DNA from: an uncultured Clostridia bacterium
Lineage (GTDB): Bacteria > Bacillota > Clostridia > Christensenellales > UBA1242
Assembly: GCA_944377765.1 (NCBI GenBank)
Contig: CALWFX010000028.1
Span: 1 to 8,029, forward strand
Direction of reading: 5' to 3'
Length of the DNA: 8,029 nt
Each line of letters opens with the position of its first letter. Position 1 is the first letter of the stretch. A program made the position numbers and the translations under genes. Under the pieces are notes generated by a model. It searched no databases and was not told the origin of the DNA. It saw only the letters and a list, made by a program, of their open reading frames with translations. Positions 1 to 6,023 of this stretch are shown piece after piece.

Positions 1-303
1 GAAACATTTACATCAGTTGAAGACAGTAGTAGTTTTATAATAACTGACAATCAAATTGTTTTTGGTTCATATAACTTTGATAAATTCTATGTATTTGGAA
101 ATTATATTGTTCTTGATACTGATGATGGTAGCAATGATAAATTTATATTTGAATTTAACTTTGTAAATGATTATTTAACACTTCAAGGTTACAAATATAA
201 TTACTTTAATAATGAATTTATAGAGATTAAAAAAGTTTTTATAAATTCAAGTAGACCAAATTTCACAATTGAAGATATTGTTGGCTCATATAAAGTAACG
301 AAT
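1..303 (+). repeat. Tandem repeat, module A copy 1
   Basis: This is the first visible copy of the conserved half of the 618-bp unit. Aligned with bases 619-921 at an offset of exactly 618, it encodes 101 residues of which I count 73 identical. Bases 56-118 match 674-736 with a single mismatch (76 against 694). The copy is cut by the window edge at its first residues. Confidence 0.9.
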
Positions 304-1482
304 GTTATATATGAAAATTCTTCATTTTACAATGATTCTCCATATCTTACCAACAATTTCATAAAAATAAATGAAAATTACACAGCAACAATTGCAATGC
401 ATATTGGTTATATGCATGAAGAAGTTGATAACTCTTATTCTAACTACTATATTTATGAAAATTTAAATTTTTCTATCGTAGGCGATAAAATCAATGCAAA
501 TATTGAAGATGTACCAATAAGTGAAATCAAAATTTTAAATGAAAATACAATTTATGTAGGTTATGACAATTATATTTTCTTTACTTTTACCAAACTCAGA
601 GATTATGAACTTCAAAATGGAACATATACATCAGTTGAAGACAGTAGCAACCTTATAATAACAGAGGATAAAGTTGTTTTTGGTTCATATAACATTGATA
701 AATTCTATGTATTTGGAAATTATATTGTTCTTGATATTAATGACGGTAGCAATGATAAATTTATATTTGAATTTGAGTTTGCAAATAATTATTTAACACT
801 TTATGGTTATAAATATGATTATTATAATAATAAATTTGAAAAAACAAATAAAGTTTTTGTAAATTCAAGTAGACCAAATTACACAATCGACGATATTGTT
901 GGCTCATATGACATCACAAAAATGATTAATGTTCAATATGATATACATGAAATAGAAAAAATCGACGACTATCAGGTTTTCATTAAAATAAACAGTGATT
1001 ATACAGCATCAATTGCCACAATTTTAAGTGAAGATTCAATCCCAACAAATTTCTATATTTTAAATGATATTCAATTTACATTTGAAAATAATGTTGTTTC
1101 ATTACAAATTGAAAACCTTGAAACTCTTAAAAATATTTATATTGCAAATGCATCTACAATTCTGTTTTCAATGGAATATAGTTGGAGTTCAAGAATTTAT
1201 ATAGCAGAAAAATTGACTGAAACTCCAATTCAAAATGGCACTTACACACAAAACGACGAGCAATTTATTGTTGCAAATGACAAAATAACATATAAAAATG
1301 AAGAATATACTGATTTTGTTATCTTTAATAATATAATAATTATTAATATAGATGAAAATAATAAATTGGCACTTTTCACAAAAACCACAGATACATCAGT
1401 TGAAGTTGAATGCTATAAATATGATAAAACAGTTGACACATATGATTTTACTCTTACAAGTTATGATATTTATAATAAATAA
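1..1482 (+). CDS. Large beta-rich tandem-repeat protein, 3' part (5' end outside window)
   Basis: I do not recognise a named family. The frame is open from base 1 to a TAA at 1480-1482, giving 493 visible residues, so the true start lies upstream of the window; the ATG at 397 is only an internal Met inside a repeat unit. The protein is rich in Asn, Asp, Tyr, Phe and Ile and has few Arg, with alternating hydrophobic/polar strands typical of beta-sheet proteins. Two modules alternate: module A (starts NGTYTS or similar, visible residues about 1-86, 206-292 and, divergent, 412-493) and module B (starts near TIEDIVGSY, contains FIKIN..YTA.IA, about 88-205 and 294-411). The unit length is 206 codons. 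The GTY/GSY starts followed by short strands recall lipocalin-like barrels, but that is only an impression. No anchor motif (LPxTG) or C-terminal membrane helix is present, so any surface attachment would have to be at the unseen N-terminus. A terminator follows. Confidence 0.85.
   Translation, partial: ETFTSVEDSSSFIITDNQIVFGSYNFDKFYVFGNYIVLDTDDGSNDKFIFEFNFVNDYLTLQGYKYNYFNNEFIEIKKVFINSSRPNFTIEDIVGSYKVTNVIYENSSFYNDSPYLTNNFIKINENYTATIAMHIGYMHEEVDNSYSNYYIYENLNFSIVGDKINANIEDVPISEIKILNENTIYVGYDNYIFFTFTKLRDYELQNGTYTSVEDSSNLIITEDKVVFGSYNIDKFYVFGNYIVLDINDGSNDKFIFEFEFANNYLTLYGYKYDYYNNKFEKTNKVFVNSSRPNYTIDDIVGSYDITKMINVQYDIHEIEKIDDYQVFIKINSDYTASIATILSEDSIPTNFYILNDIQFTFENNVVSLQIENLETLKNIYIANASTILFSMEYSWSSRIYIAEKLTETPIQNGTYTQNDEQFIVANDKITYKNEEYTDFVIFNNIIIINIDENNKLALFTKTTDTSVEVECYKYDKTVDTYDFTLTSYDIYNK
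619..921 (+). repeat. Tandem repeat, module A copy 2
   Basis: Second copy of the conserved module, offset 618 bp from copy 1. Shared segments include the residue strings TSVEDSS, DKFYVFGNYIVLD, DGSNDKFIFEF and NSSRPN. Differences are mostly conservative (Phe/Tyr, Ile/Val, Asp/Glu, Asp/Asn), which suggests selection for fold rather than relaxed drift. Confidence 0.9.
1234..1482 (+). repeat. Tandem repeat, degenerate terminal module A copy 3
   Basis: The NGTYT start at 1234-1248 is again exactly 618 bp after the NGTYT at 616-630, so the register is kept. Beyond that start the similarity is weak: an ITYKNEEYTDF-like stretch stands where copies 1 and 2 have VFGSYN.DKF, and an ECYKYDK stretch corresponds to LYGYKYDY. 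This copy forms the protein C-terminus, and module B does not follow it. Confidence 0.65.
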
Positions 1483-1505
1483 TAATAATAATTTTTCTTA
1501 AATCA

Positions 1506-1537
1506 AAAATAAAACACCAATTTTGGTGTTTTATTTT
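1506..1537. terminator. Bidirectional intrinsic terminator between convergent genes
   Basis: A nearly perfect inverted repeat (AAAACACCAA at 1511-1520 against TTGGTGTTTT at 1523-1532, extended outward by A/T pairs to 1506 and 1537) has T-rich sequence on both outer sides. It can end the plus-strand repeat gene (stop at 1482) and the minus-strand gatB (stop codon 1541-1539), which it almost touches. Confidence 0.9.
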
Positions 1538-1538
1538 A

Positions 1539-2954
1539 TTATTTCAACTTTTCTGTGATATATTTTCTTACCACTTCACTGTTAGCTTTTCCTTTGGTCT
1601 TTTTCATAACTTGACCAATGAAAAATGGCATAACTTTATCTGGTGTCGATTTAAAATCTTCACACGCCTTTGGATTTTCACTTAAAACTTCATCCATGAT
1701 TTTTTCAAGTTCATCTTCGCTTAATGTGGAAAGCATACCTGTCTTTTTAGCATACTCTTTTGCATCAATATTCTCTTCCCAACATTTTGCAAAAAGTGTT
1801 CTTGAATCTTGTTGACTAATCTCTTTCTTTTCAAGCATTTCAATAATTTCAGTAAGATTTTTAGCACTTATCTTAATTTCCTTTTCATCTTCATCTTTAA
1901 TTAAAGTAAGAACTTGAGATTGAATCCAATTTACAACACTTTTTGGCTTATTGTATAACTTAACACAAGCTTCAAAGAAATCAGAATATACCTTTTCACT
2001 TAAAAGAAGATTTGTATCGTATTGAGAAAGTCCATACTCGCCCAAATATTTTTCCTTTCTCTCTGCTGGAAGAAGTGGAAGTTCTTTTCTAAGTTTCTCC
2101 ACATTTTCTCTTGGAATTTCAATTGCCAAAATGTCTGGGTCTGGGAAATAGCGATAATCTTTGCTATCTTCCTTGCTTCTCATGGAAGAACTTTCTCCTG
2201 CAACATCATCCCAACGCCTTGTTTCCTGCCTAACTTTTCCGCCACTTTTTAAGATATCTTTTTGTCTTTCAACTTCAAAGTTAATTGCTCTTTCCACTGC
2301 TTTAAAAGAGTTGATATTTTTCATTTCAACTTTTGTGCCAAACTCTTTTTGCCCTTTTTCGCGTATTGAAACATTGACATCACAACGCATTCCGCCTTCC
2401 TGCATTTTACATTCTGCAATATCAGCATAAATTAAATTTTCACGAAGTTTAGCCAAAAATTCAAGTGCTTCATCACTAGATGCCATATCCGGTTCGCTGA
2501 CCATTTCAATAAGTGGAACACCGCCACGATTATAGTCTATGAGAGTTCCAACAGTTTCACTTTTATGCACAAGTTTTCCTGCATCTTCTTCAAGATGAAT
2601 GCGGTTTAATCTAATGAATTTTCCGCTGTCAAGTTTAACTCCACCATGAAGGCAAATTGGACGCACAAGTTGGCTTATTTGATATGCTTTCGAAAGGTCA
2701 GGATAGAAGTAATTCTTTCTTTCAAAAACTGCAATATCATTTATATCGCATCCCATACAAAGCCCCGCTTTAATGGTAAGTTCAACTGCTCTTTTGTTGA
2801 TAACTGGAAGTGCCCCTGGCATACCAACACAAATAGGGCAACAATGTGTGTTAGGTTCTCCACCAAATTCGTTTTTACATGAACAAAAACATTTGGTATT
2901 GGTTTTTAATTCAGCATGGACTTCAAGTCCTATTGTAATTTCGTAATCTTTCAT
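1539..2954 (-). CDS. gatB: Asp-tRNA(Asn)/Glu-tRNA(Gln) amidotransferase subunit B
   Basis: GatB is the tRNA-binding and kinase-like subunit of the cytosolic GatCAB amidotransferase. It activates the side-chain carboxylate of mischarged Glu-tRNA(Gln) or Asp-tRNA(Asn) with ATP, so that ammonia from GatA can form the amide. At 471 residues it is the usual family length. It opens with the conserved GLEVHAEL (9-16), then a Cys cluster (C22, C24, C26, C38, C39, C42) that matches the zinc-binding region of many GatB proteins. Further family hallmarks are EPNTHCCPICVGMPGALP, MRCDVNVSIR, EMKNINSFKAVERAINFE, QETRRWDD and DYRYFPDPD. The last roughly 150 residues are the helical YqeY-like tail that contacts tRNA. 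The ATG overlaps the gatA stop by 4 bases (ATGA), with AAGGAG at 2967-2962, 7 bases upstream, so translation is probably coupled. It is the last gene of the operon. Confidence 0.98.
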   Translation of the reverse strand: MKDYEITIGLEVHAELKTNTKCFCSCKNEFGGEPNTHCCPICVGMPGALPVINKRAVELTIKAGLCMGCDINDIAVFERKNYFYPDLSKAYQISQLVRPICLHGGVKLDSGKFIRLNRIHLEEDAGKLVHKSETVGTLIDYNRGGVPLIEMVSEPDMASSDEALEFLAKLRENLIYADIAECKMQEGGMRCDVNVSIREKGQKEFGTKVEMKNINSFKAVERAINFEVERQKDILKSGGKVRQETRRWDDVAGESSSMRSKEDSKDYRYFPDPDILAIEIPRENVEKLRKELPLLPAERKEKYLGEYGLSQYDTNLLLSEKVYSDFFEACVKLYNKPKSVVNWIQSQVLTLIKDEDEKEIKISAKNLTEIIEMLEKKEISQQDSRTLFAKCWEENIDAKEYAKKTGMLSTLSEDELEKIMDEVLSENPKACEDFKSTPDKVMPFFIGQVMKKTKGKANSEVVRKYITEKLK

Positions 2955-4387
2955 GCGTTTTCTCCTTTCAAAAGTGTGTCAATATATGATGCAACGCTGT
3001 AAAGTTTTTTCTCTTCAAATTTGTCTGTCATAATTTGAAGTCCAAGTGGCATATCATCTTCCCCTTTTCCACATGGTATGGAAATTGCAGGAACACCAGT
3101 TATGTTTGCAAGGGTTGTGAAAATATCTTCAAGATACATATCAACAGGGTTATCTCCCTTACTACCAATTTTAAATGCCACATTTGGTGTTGTTGGAAGA
3201 AGAACTGCATCAGCAGATTTGAAAACATCAGTAAGTTGTTTTGTTAAACGCATTTGAAGTTTTTTTGCCTTGTTGTAATATGCATCAAAATAGCCAGAAC
3301 TAAGCACATACGAGCCAAGTAAGATTCTTCTTTTAACTTCTTCACCAAAGCCTTCACTTCTTGATTTAAGATAAATTTCATTCACATCTTTGGCATTTTC
3401 AGAACGCACAGTATATTTCACCCCATCAAATCTGCCCAAATTGCTGGTTGCTTCTGCTGGAGCAAGGACATAATATATTGGCAAGCAAAGGTTGAAATCT
3501 TTAATAGAAAAATGTATAAATTGACAACCTTTTTCCTGTAATTTCTTCATGATGTTGTCATAGACAGGTTTTGTAACCATGTCTTTCATTTTTTCTTCAA
3601 CTTCATCACATATTGCAAACTTATAAGTCTTCTTCACATCAAAATTTGAATATTTATCAACCTTTTCTTTTGAAGATGTCATATCATGTTCATCATCTCC
3701 TGCAATAATTTCAAGTAATTTTGCAGAATCTTCAAGGTTTTTTGTGAGTGGTCCAATTTGGTCTAAGGAACTTGCAAAGGCAATAAGCCCAAAACGAGAA
3801 ACTCTTCCATAGGTTGGTTTAATTCCATAAACACCATTATATGATGCTGGTTGTCTTATTGAACCGCCAGTATCACTTCCCAAAGTGGCACAAGCAAGAT
3901 TGGCTCCCACTGCACATGCTGAACCACCAGAAGAACCGCCAGGGACACGGGAAAAATCTAACGCATTATGGCAAATTCCATAGCAAGATTTTTCTGTAGA
4001 ACTACCCATAGCAAATTCATCCATATTTGCTCTGCCAATGAAAATAACTCCCGCATTTTTAAGTTTTGTGATTACTGTTGCATCATAAGGAGCAACAAAA
4101 TTTTGCATAAATTTTGAAGCACAGCCAACCTTTTTGCCTTTAATTAAAATATTGTCCTTAATAATCATTGGCACGCCTTCAAGTTCTTTTAAAGGCTTGT
4201 TGTTCTTAATTTTTTCGTCAACTTTTTTTGCTTCCAAAATAGCATCAGAAAAAACTTCCACAACTGCATTGAGCGCTTTTTTTTCTTCAATATTTTTTAA
4301 ATATGCCTTAATAACTTCTTCACAACTAACTTTTTTTTCACGAATAAGTTTTGCTGTTTCAATTACCCCAAGTTTAGTTAAATCCAT
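2951..4387 (-). CDS. gatA: Asp-tRNA(Asn)/Glu-tRNA(Gln) amidotransferase subunit A
   Basis: GatA is the glutaminase subunit: it hydrolyses glutamine and channels ammonia to GatB. The 478-residue protein belongs to the amidase-signature family. The catalytic Ser-cisSer-Lys triad is complete: K77 in GVPMIIKDN, S152 in PGGSSGGSAC and S176 in GSDTGGSIRQP; the spacing matches the K79/S154/S178 arrangement known for the Staphylococcus aureus enzyme. The substrate-pocket segment GRANMDEFAMGSSTE follows the family pattern. The start is ATG 4387, one base after the gatC stop, with GGAGG (4398-4394) inside the last gatC codons and 6 bases of spacing. The stop is TGA, unlike the TAA of its neighbours. 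Two A8 runs lie in the coding strand near the 5' end (4338-4331 and 4284-4277), both encoding Glu-Lys-Lys; they do not break the frame. Confidence 0.98.
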   Translation of the reverse strand: MDLTKLGVIETAKLIREKKVSCEEVIKAYLKNIEEKKALNAVVEVFSDAILEAKKVDEKIKNNKPLKELEGVPMIIKDNILIKGKKVGCASKFMQNFVAPYDATVITKLKNAGVIFIGRANMDEFAMGSSTEKSCYGICHNALDFSRVPGGSSGGSACAVGANLACATLGSDTGGSIRQPASYNGVYGIKPTYGRVSRFGLIAFASSLDQIGPLTKNLEDSAKLLEIIAGDDEHDMTSSKEKVDKYSNFDVKKTYKFAICDEVEEKMKDMVTKPVYDNIMKKLQEKGCQFIHFSIKDFNLCLPIYYVLAPAEATSNLGRFDGVKYTVRSENAKDVNEIYLKSRSEGFGEEVKRRILLGSYVLSSGYFDAYYNKAKKLQMRLTKQLTDVFKSADAVLLPTTPNVAFKIGSKGDNPVDMYLEDIFTTLANITGVPAISIPCGKGEDDMPLGLQIMTDKFEEKKLYSVASYIDTLLKGENA

Positions 4388-4388
4388 A

Positions 4389-4673
4389 TTAATCCTCCAT
4401 CATAAGTGGCACAGCAAAAGAGTTAAACTTTTGTTTTGGTGCATTCTTCAAAATTTCTTCAACTGGATAAGAATTTTCCACTTTATCTTCCCTAAGTTCA
4501 TTCATACTAACCGCATTTGAAATTGCAATTTCATCGTCAACATCAGCATTTTGAATTTGACTAATAAATTCTTCCATTTGGCTTAAACTGGTTTGCAATT
4601 TTTTAAGTTCTTCGTCGCTAACTTCCAAAGAAGAAAGTTGCAAAATATGTTTCACTTCTTCAATACTAATCAT
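4389..4673 (-). CDS. gatC: Asp-tRNA(Asn)/Glu-tRNA(Gln) amidotransferase subunit C
   Basis: GatC is the small subunit that wraps around and stabilises the GatA-GatB interface. At 94 residues it has the family length. The N-terminal helices (ISIEEVKHILQLSSLEVSDEE, LKKLQTSLSQMEEFISQI) and the later N.LREDKVENSYPVEEILKNAP segment are characteristic, and the C-terminus (SFAVPLMMED) is a variant of the usual F.VP.... ending. The start is ATG 4673 with AGGAG at 4683-4679 and 5 bases of spacing. It is the first gene of gatC-gatA-gatB, and a consensus promoter stands about 40 bases upstream. The presence of this operon implies that the organism makes Gln-tRNA(Gln) and/or Asn-tRNA(Asn) by the indirect route; which of the two cannot be told from here. 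Confidence 0.95.
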   Translation of the reverse strand: MISIEEVKHILQLSSLEVSDEELKKLQTSLSQMEEFISQIQNADVDDEIAISNAVSMNELREDKVENSYPVEEILKNAPKQKFNSFAVPLMMED

Positions 4674-4711
4674 AAAAACTCCTATAAAATATTAAAAACT
4701 AAACTATAAAA

Positions 4712-4740
4712 ATTTTACAACAAAATAAGCAAAAAGTCAA
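4712..4740 (-). promoter_or_regulatory. Sigma-A type promoter of gatCAB
   Basis: On the minus strand TTGACT (4740-4735) and TAAAAT (4717-4712) are separated by exactly 17 bases. The expected start of transcription is near 4705, leaving a leader of about 30 bases before gatC with no room for a riboswitch or T-box. Confidence 0.75.
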
Positions 4741-4794
4741 TTAAATACCTTTATATATGAGAATAAAAATAAGTAATAAAGCAAAAATAAAGAT

Positions 4795-5169
4795 ATGTTA
4801 GACAATAAGTCAAGATTGGTTTTAAAAATTCTAGCCAAAGAAAGCAGTGGCGGAAGTTATAAGATATTTGAAAGTGCAGACATTATAACAGCCCTGCCAA
4901 AACACTATCGCACTGACAGCGAAGGAATACGCCACATACTTACTCATTTGGAAAGACAAGACATGATTTCCATAAAATATGATGATGACGACATTTATTG
5001 CCTTGCAGTGCTTCCATATGGCTTTGAAGTTTTGGAAAATGAAAAACCAAAGCAACAAAAAAAAGAAAGCAAAGTGTCTAAATTAACCATAATTTTATCC
5101 TTCACTTTTGCTTTCTTCGGCACAATAATTGGAGTTATTATCACATATTTTATCTTAAAACTATTTTAA
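4795..5169 (+). CDS. Small membrane-anchored protein with winged-helix-like N-terminus
   Basis: I do not recognise a named gene. The 124-residue protein has three parts. Residues 1-80 look like a compact helix-rich domain ending in a beta wing: helix (RLVLKILAKES), helix near FESADIITALP, a candidate recognition-type helix (DSEGIRHILTHLERQ) and strands MISIKYDD/DIYCLAVLPYG. The order resembles winged-helix folds, but DNA binding is not shown. Residues 83-96 are a Lys-rich linker, and residues 97-121 form one hydrophobic membrane segment near the C-terminus. Positive charge before the helix predicts a cytoplasmic N-domain (tail-anchored orientation). The start ATG is forced by an in-frame TAA at 4777-4779, yet only a weak AAAGAT-like sequence precedes it and no clear promoter is visible. 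It lies divergent from gatC, and a terminator follows the stop. Confidence 0.8.
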   Translation: MLDNKSRLVLKILAKESSGGSYKIFESADIITALPKHYRTDSEGIRHILTHLERQDMISIKYDDDDIYCLAVLPYGFEVLENEKPKQQKKESKVSKLTIILSFTFAFFGTIIGVIITYFILKLF

Positions 5170-5173
5170 TATA

Positions 5174-5200
5174 AAAAAGAACTTTAATAAAGTTCTTTTT
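5174..5200. terminator. Bidirectional intrinsic terminator
   Basis: The stem AAAAAGAACTTT (5174-5185) pairs perfectly with AAAGTTCTTTTT (5189-5200) around a 3-base loop. T-rich tails occur on both strands. It lies between the convergent stops at 5169 (+) and 5204 (-) and can serve both genes. Confidence 0.9.
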
Positions 5201-5203
5201 ATT

Positions 5204-5896
5204 TTAAGCCATTTTAGTCAAAGTTGTTGAAGACATTAATTCGTCATCAAGAACATCAAGTAAGTCAATATTGATTGTTTTATCATCCACAACTGTAATT
5301 TCAATTGTATTAACATATCTTTCTGGATTGCCTTCAGGTATTTCAGCAAGTTCAGTTTTTAAGAAATGTTTTCCATCTTTAATGGTATCTTCTATAACAT
5401 TAAAAATAATTGGTTCAACACCTTCCATTGTTGCTTCAGAGTTTTGATAATATTCAATTGTATTATCATCTGTCAATTTAACATATGTGTATAAGTCAAA
5501 TTGGTCTATGCCAGCATAAACAACATTTTTTTCCATCTTATCAATTGAAGACATCGGTTCTTCTTTTACTGTGTAAGTTACTTCAACAGACAAATCTTTA
5601 TAAGTTACAATCATTTCTCTTGTTCCAGGAACACTTGAATCAAAGCCTGTAACTAAGGATGCTGTGATATAAACAGTGCCAGATTTTCCATTTTCATCTG
5701 TATATAAAAGTTTGCCACCAGTAACATCCAATTCTTCATCCACAGCATAAACTGTTTTAAAAGAACTAAGCAAAGTCAATGTTGGTTGTTTTTTCTCTTC
5801 ATCACAGCCAACAAGAAAAATTGCACATGGCAATAAAATTAAAGCAAAAACCAAAGCAAGAATTGCAGATTTAAAACTTTTTTTAGTTTTATCCAT
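5204..5896 (-). CDS. Lipoprotein with Big_3-type Ig-like domain
   Basis: This is a 230-residue exported lipoprotein. A Lys-rich n-region (DKTKKSFK) and a long hydrophobic core lead to the lipobox LVGC with the modified Cys at position 31, so it is predicted to be lipidated and held on the outer face of the cytoplasmic membrane. Residues about 45-110 match the bacterial Ig-like group 3 (Big_3) pattern: FKTVYAVDEELDVTGGKL, then LVTGFDSSVPGTREMIVTY and a closing VTYTVKE. Residues 115-230 form a second, acidic, probably beta-rich region (YAGIDQFDLYTYVKLTDDN and onward) that I cannot assign. The start is ATG 5896, chosen because AGGAG (5908-5904) is 7 bases upstream; the in-frame ATG at 5926 would overlap the -10 box. 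The ligand is unknown; Big_3 domains are common in surface and adhesion proteins. A G9 tract in its promoter suggests variable expression. Confidence 0.85.
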   Translation of the reverse strand: MDKTKKSFKSAILALVFALILLPCAIFLVGCDEEKKQPTLTLLSSFKTVYAVDEELDVTGGKLLYTDENGKSGTVYITASLVTGFDSSVPGTREMIVTYKDLSVEVTYTVKEEPMSSIDKMEKNVVYAGIDQFDLYTYVKLTDDNTIEYYQNSEATMEGVEPIIFNVIEDTIKDGKHFLKTELAEIPEGNPERYVNTIEITVVDDKTINIDLLDVLDDELMSSTTLTKMA

Positions 5897-5903
5897 TTCC
5901 TTT

Positions 5904-5908
5904 CTCCT
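5904..5908 (-). promoter_or_regulatory. Ribosome binding site deciding the lipoprotein start
   Basis: AGGAG lies 7 bases before ATG 5896. Together with the -10 box at 5923-5918 it excludes the upstream in-frame ATG at 5926. The predicted leader is very short (about 15 bases), with the site almost at its 5' end. Confidence 0.8.
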
Positions 5909-5917
5909 AATAATTTT

Positions 5918-5948
5918 ATTATACATTAAATTCCCCCCCCCGAGTCAA
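5918..5948 (-). promoter_or_regulatory. Promoter of the lipoprotein gene with G9 tract in the spacer
   Basis: On the minus strand TTGACT (5948-5943) and a perfect TATAAT (5923-5918) are separated by 19 bases, nine of which (5941-5933) are an uninterrupted G run. The spacer is 2 bases longer than the optimum, so a change in tract length would move promoter strength up or down. The -35 box lies 10 bases after the rplQ terminator hairpin, so this is a separate transcription unit. Confidence 0.7.
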
Positions 5949-5958
5949 GGGGTAAAAT

Positions 5959-5988
5959 AAAAAACTCTTTCAAATGAAAAAGTTTTTT
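5959..5988 (-). terminator. Intrinsic terminator of the rpsD-rpoA-rplQ operon
   Basis: Arms at 5959-5971 and 5976-5988 pair with one internal C/A mismatch (5967/5980) around a 4-base loop. On the minus strand the hairpin runs into TTTTTTATTTTA. It lies about 35 bases after the rplQ stop and marks the end of the ribosomal operon. Confidence 0.85.
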
Positions 5989-6023
5989 TAATATATTATT
6001 AAGGCTAAAAAGTTTTAAAAATA

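Noticed and set aside
397..1482. Treating ATG 397 as the start of a complete 361-residue gene
   Set aside because: The same frame is open back to base 1 and encodes a clear repeat copy upstream; no ribosome binding site precedes 397. The gene is truncated by the window edge.
1618..2882. Plus-strand open frames inside gatB, and similar ones inside gatA, rplQ, rpoA and rpsD
   Set aside because: They lie antisense to well-conserved genes, have no ribosome binding sites and show low-complexity Phe/Ser/Ile/Cys-rich translations typical of shadow frames.
4277..4338. Two A8 runs (coding strand) in the 5' part of gatA as a frameshift or slippage switch
   Set aside because: Both encode Glu-Lys-Lys in a surface region of an essential enzyme in AT-rich DNA, and the frame is intact; there is no second overlapping product to reach by slippage.
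5897..5926. A longer lipoprotein beginning at ATG 5926
   Set aside because: That ATG overlaps the -10 region and would put the RBS inside the coding sequence; ATG 5896 has an ideally spaced AGGAG.
5938..5952. CCCC/GGGG inverted repeat around GAGTCAA as a hairpin or quadruplex
   Set aside because: A 4-bp stem with a 7-base loop is weak, and only one long G run exists on the strand, so an intramolecular quadruplex is not supported; the flanking GGGG is more likely incidental.
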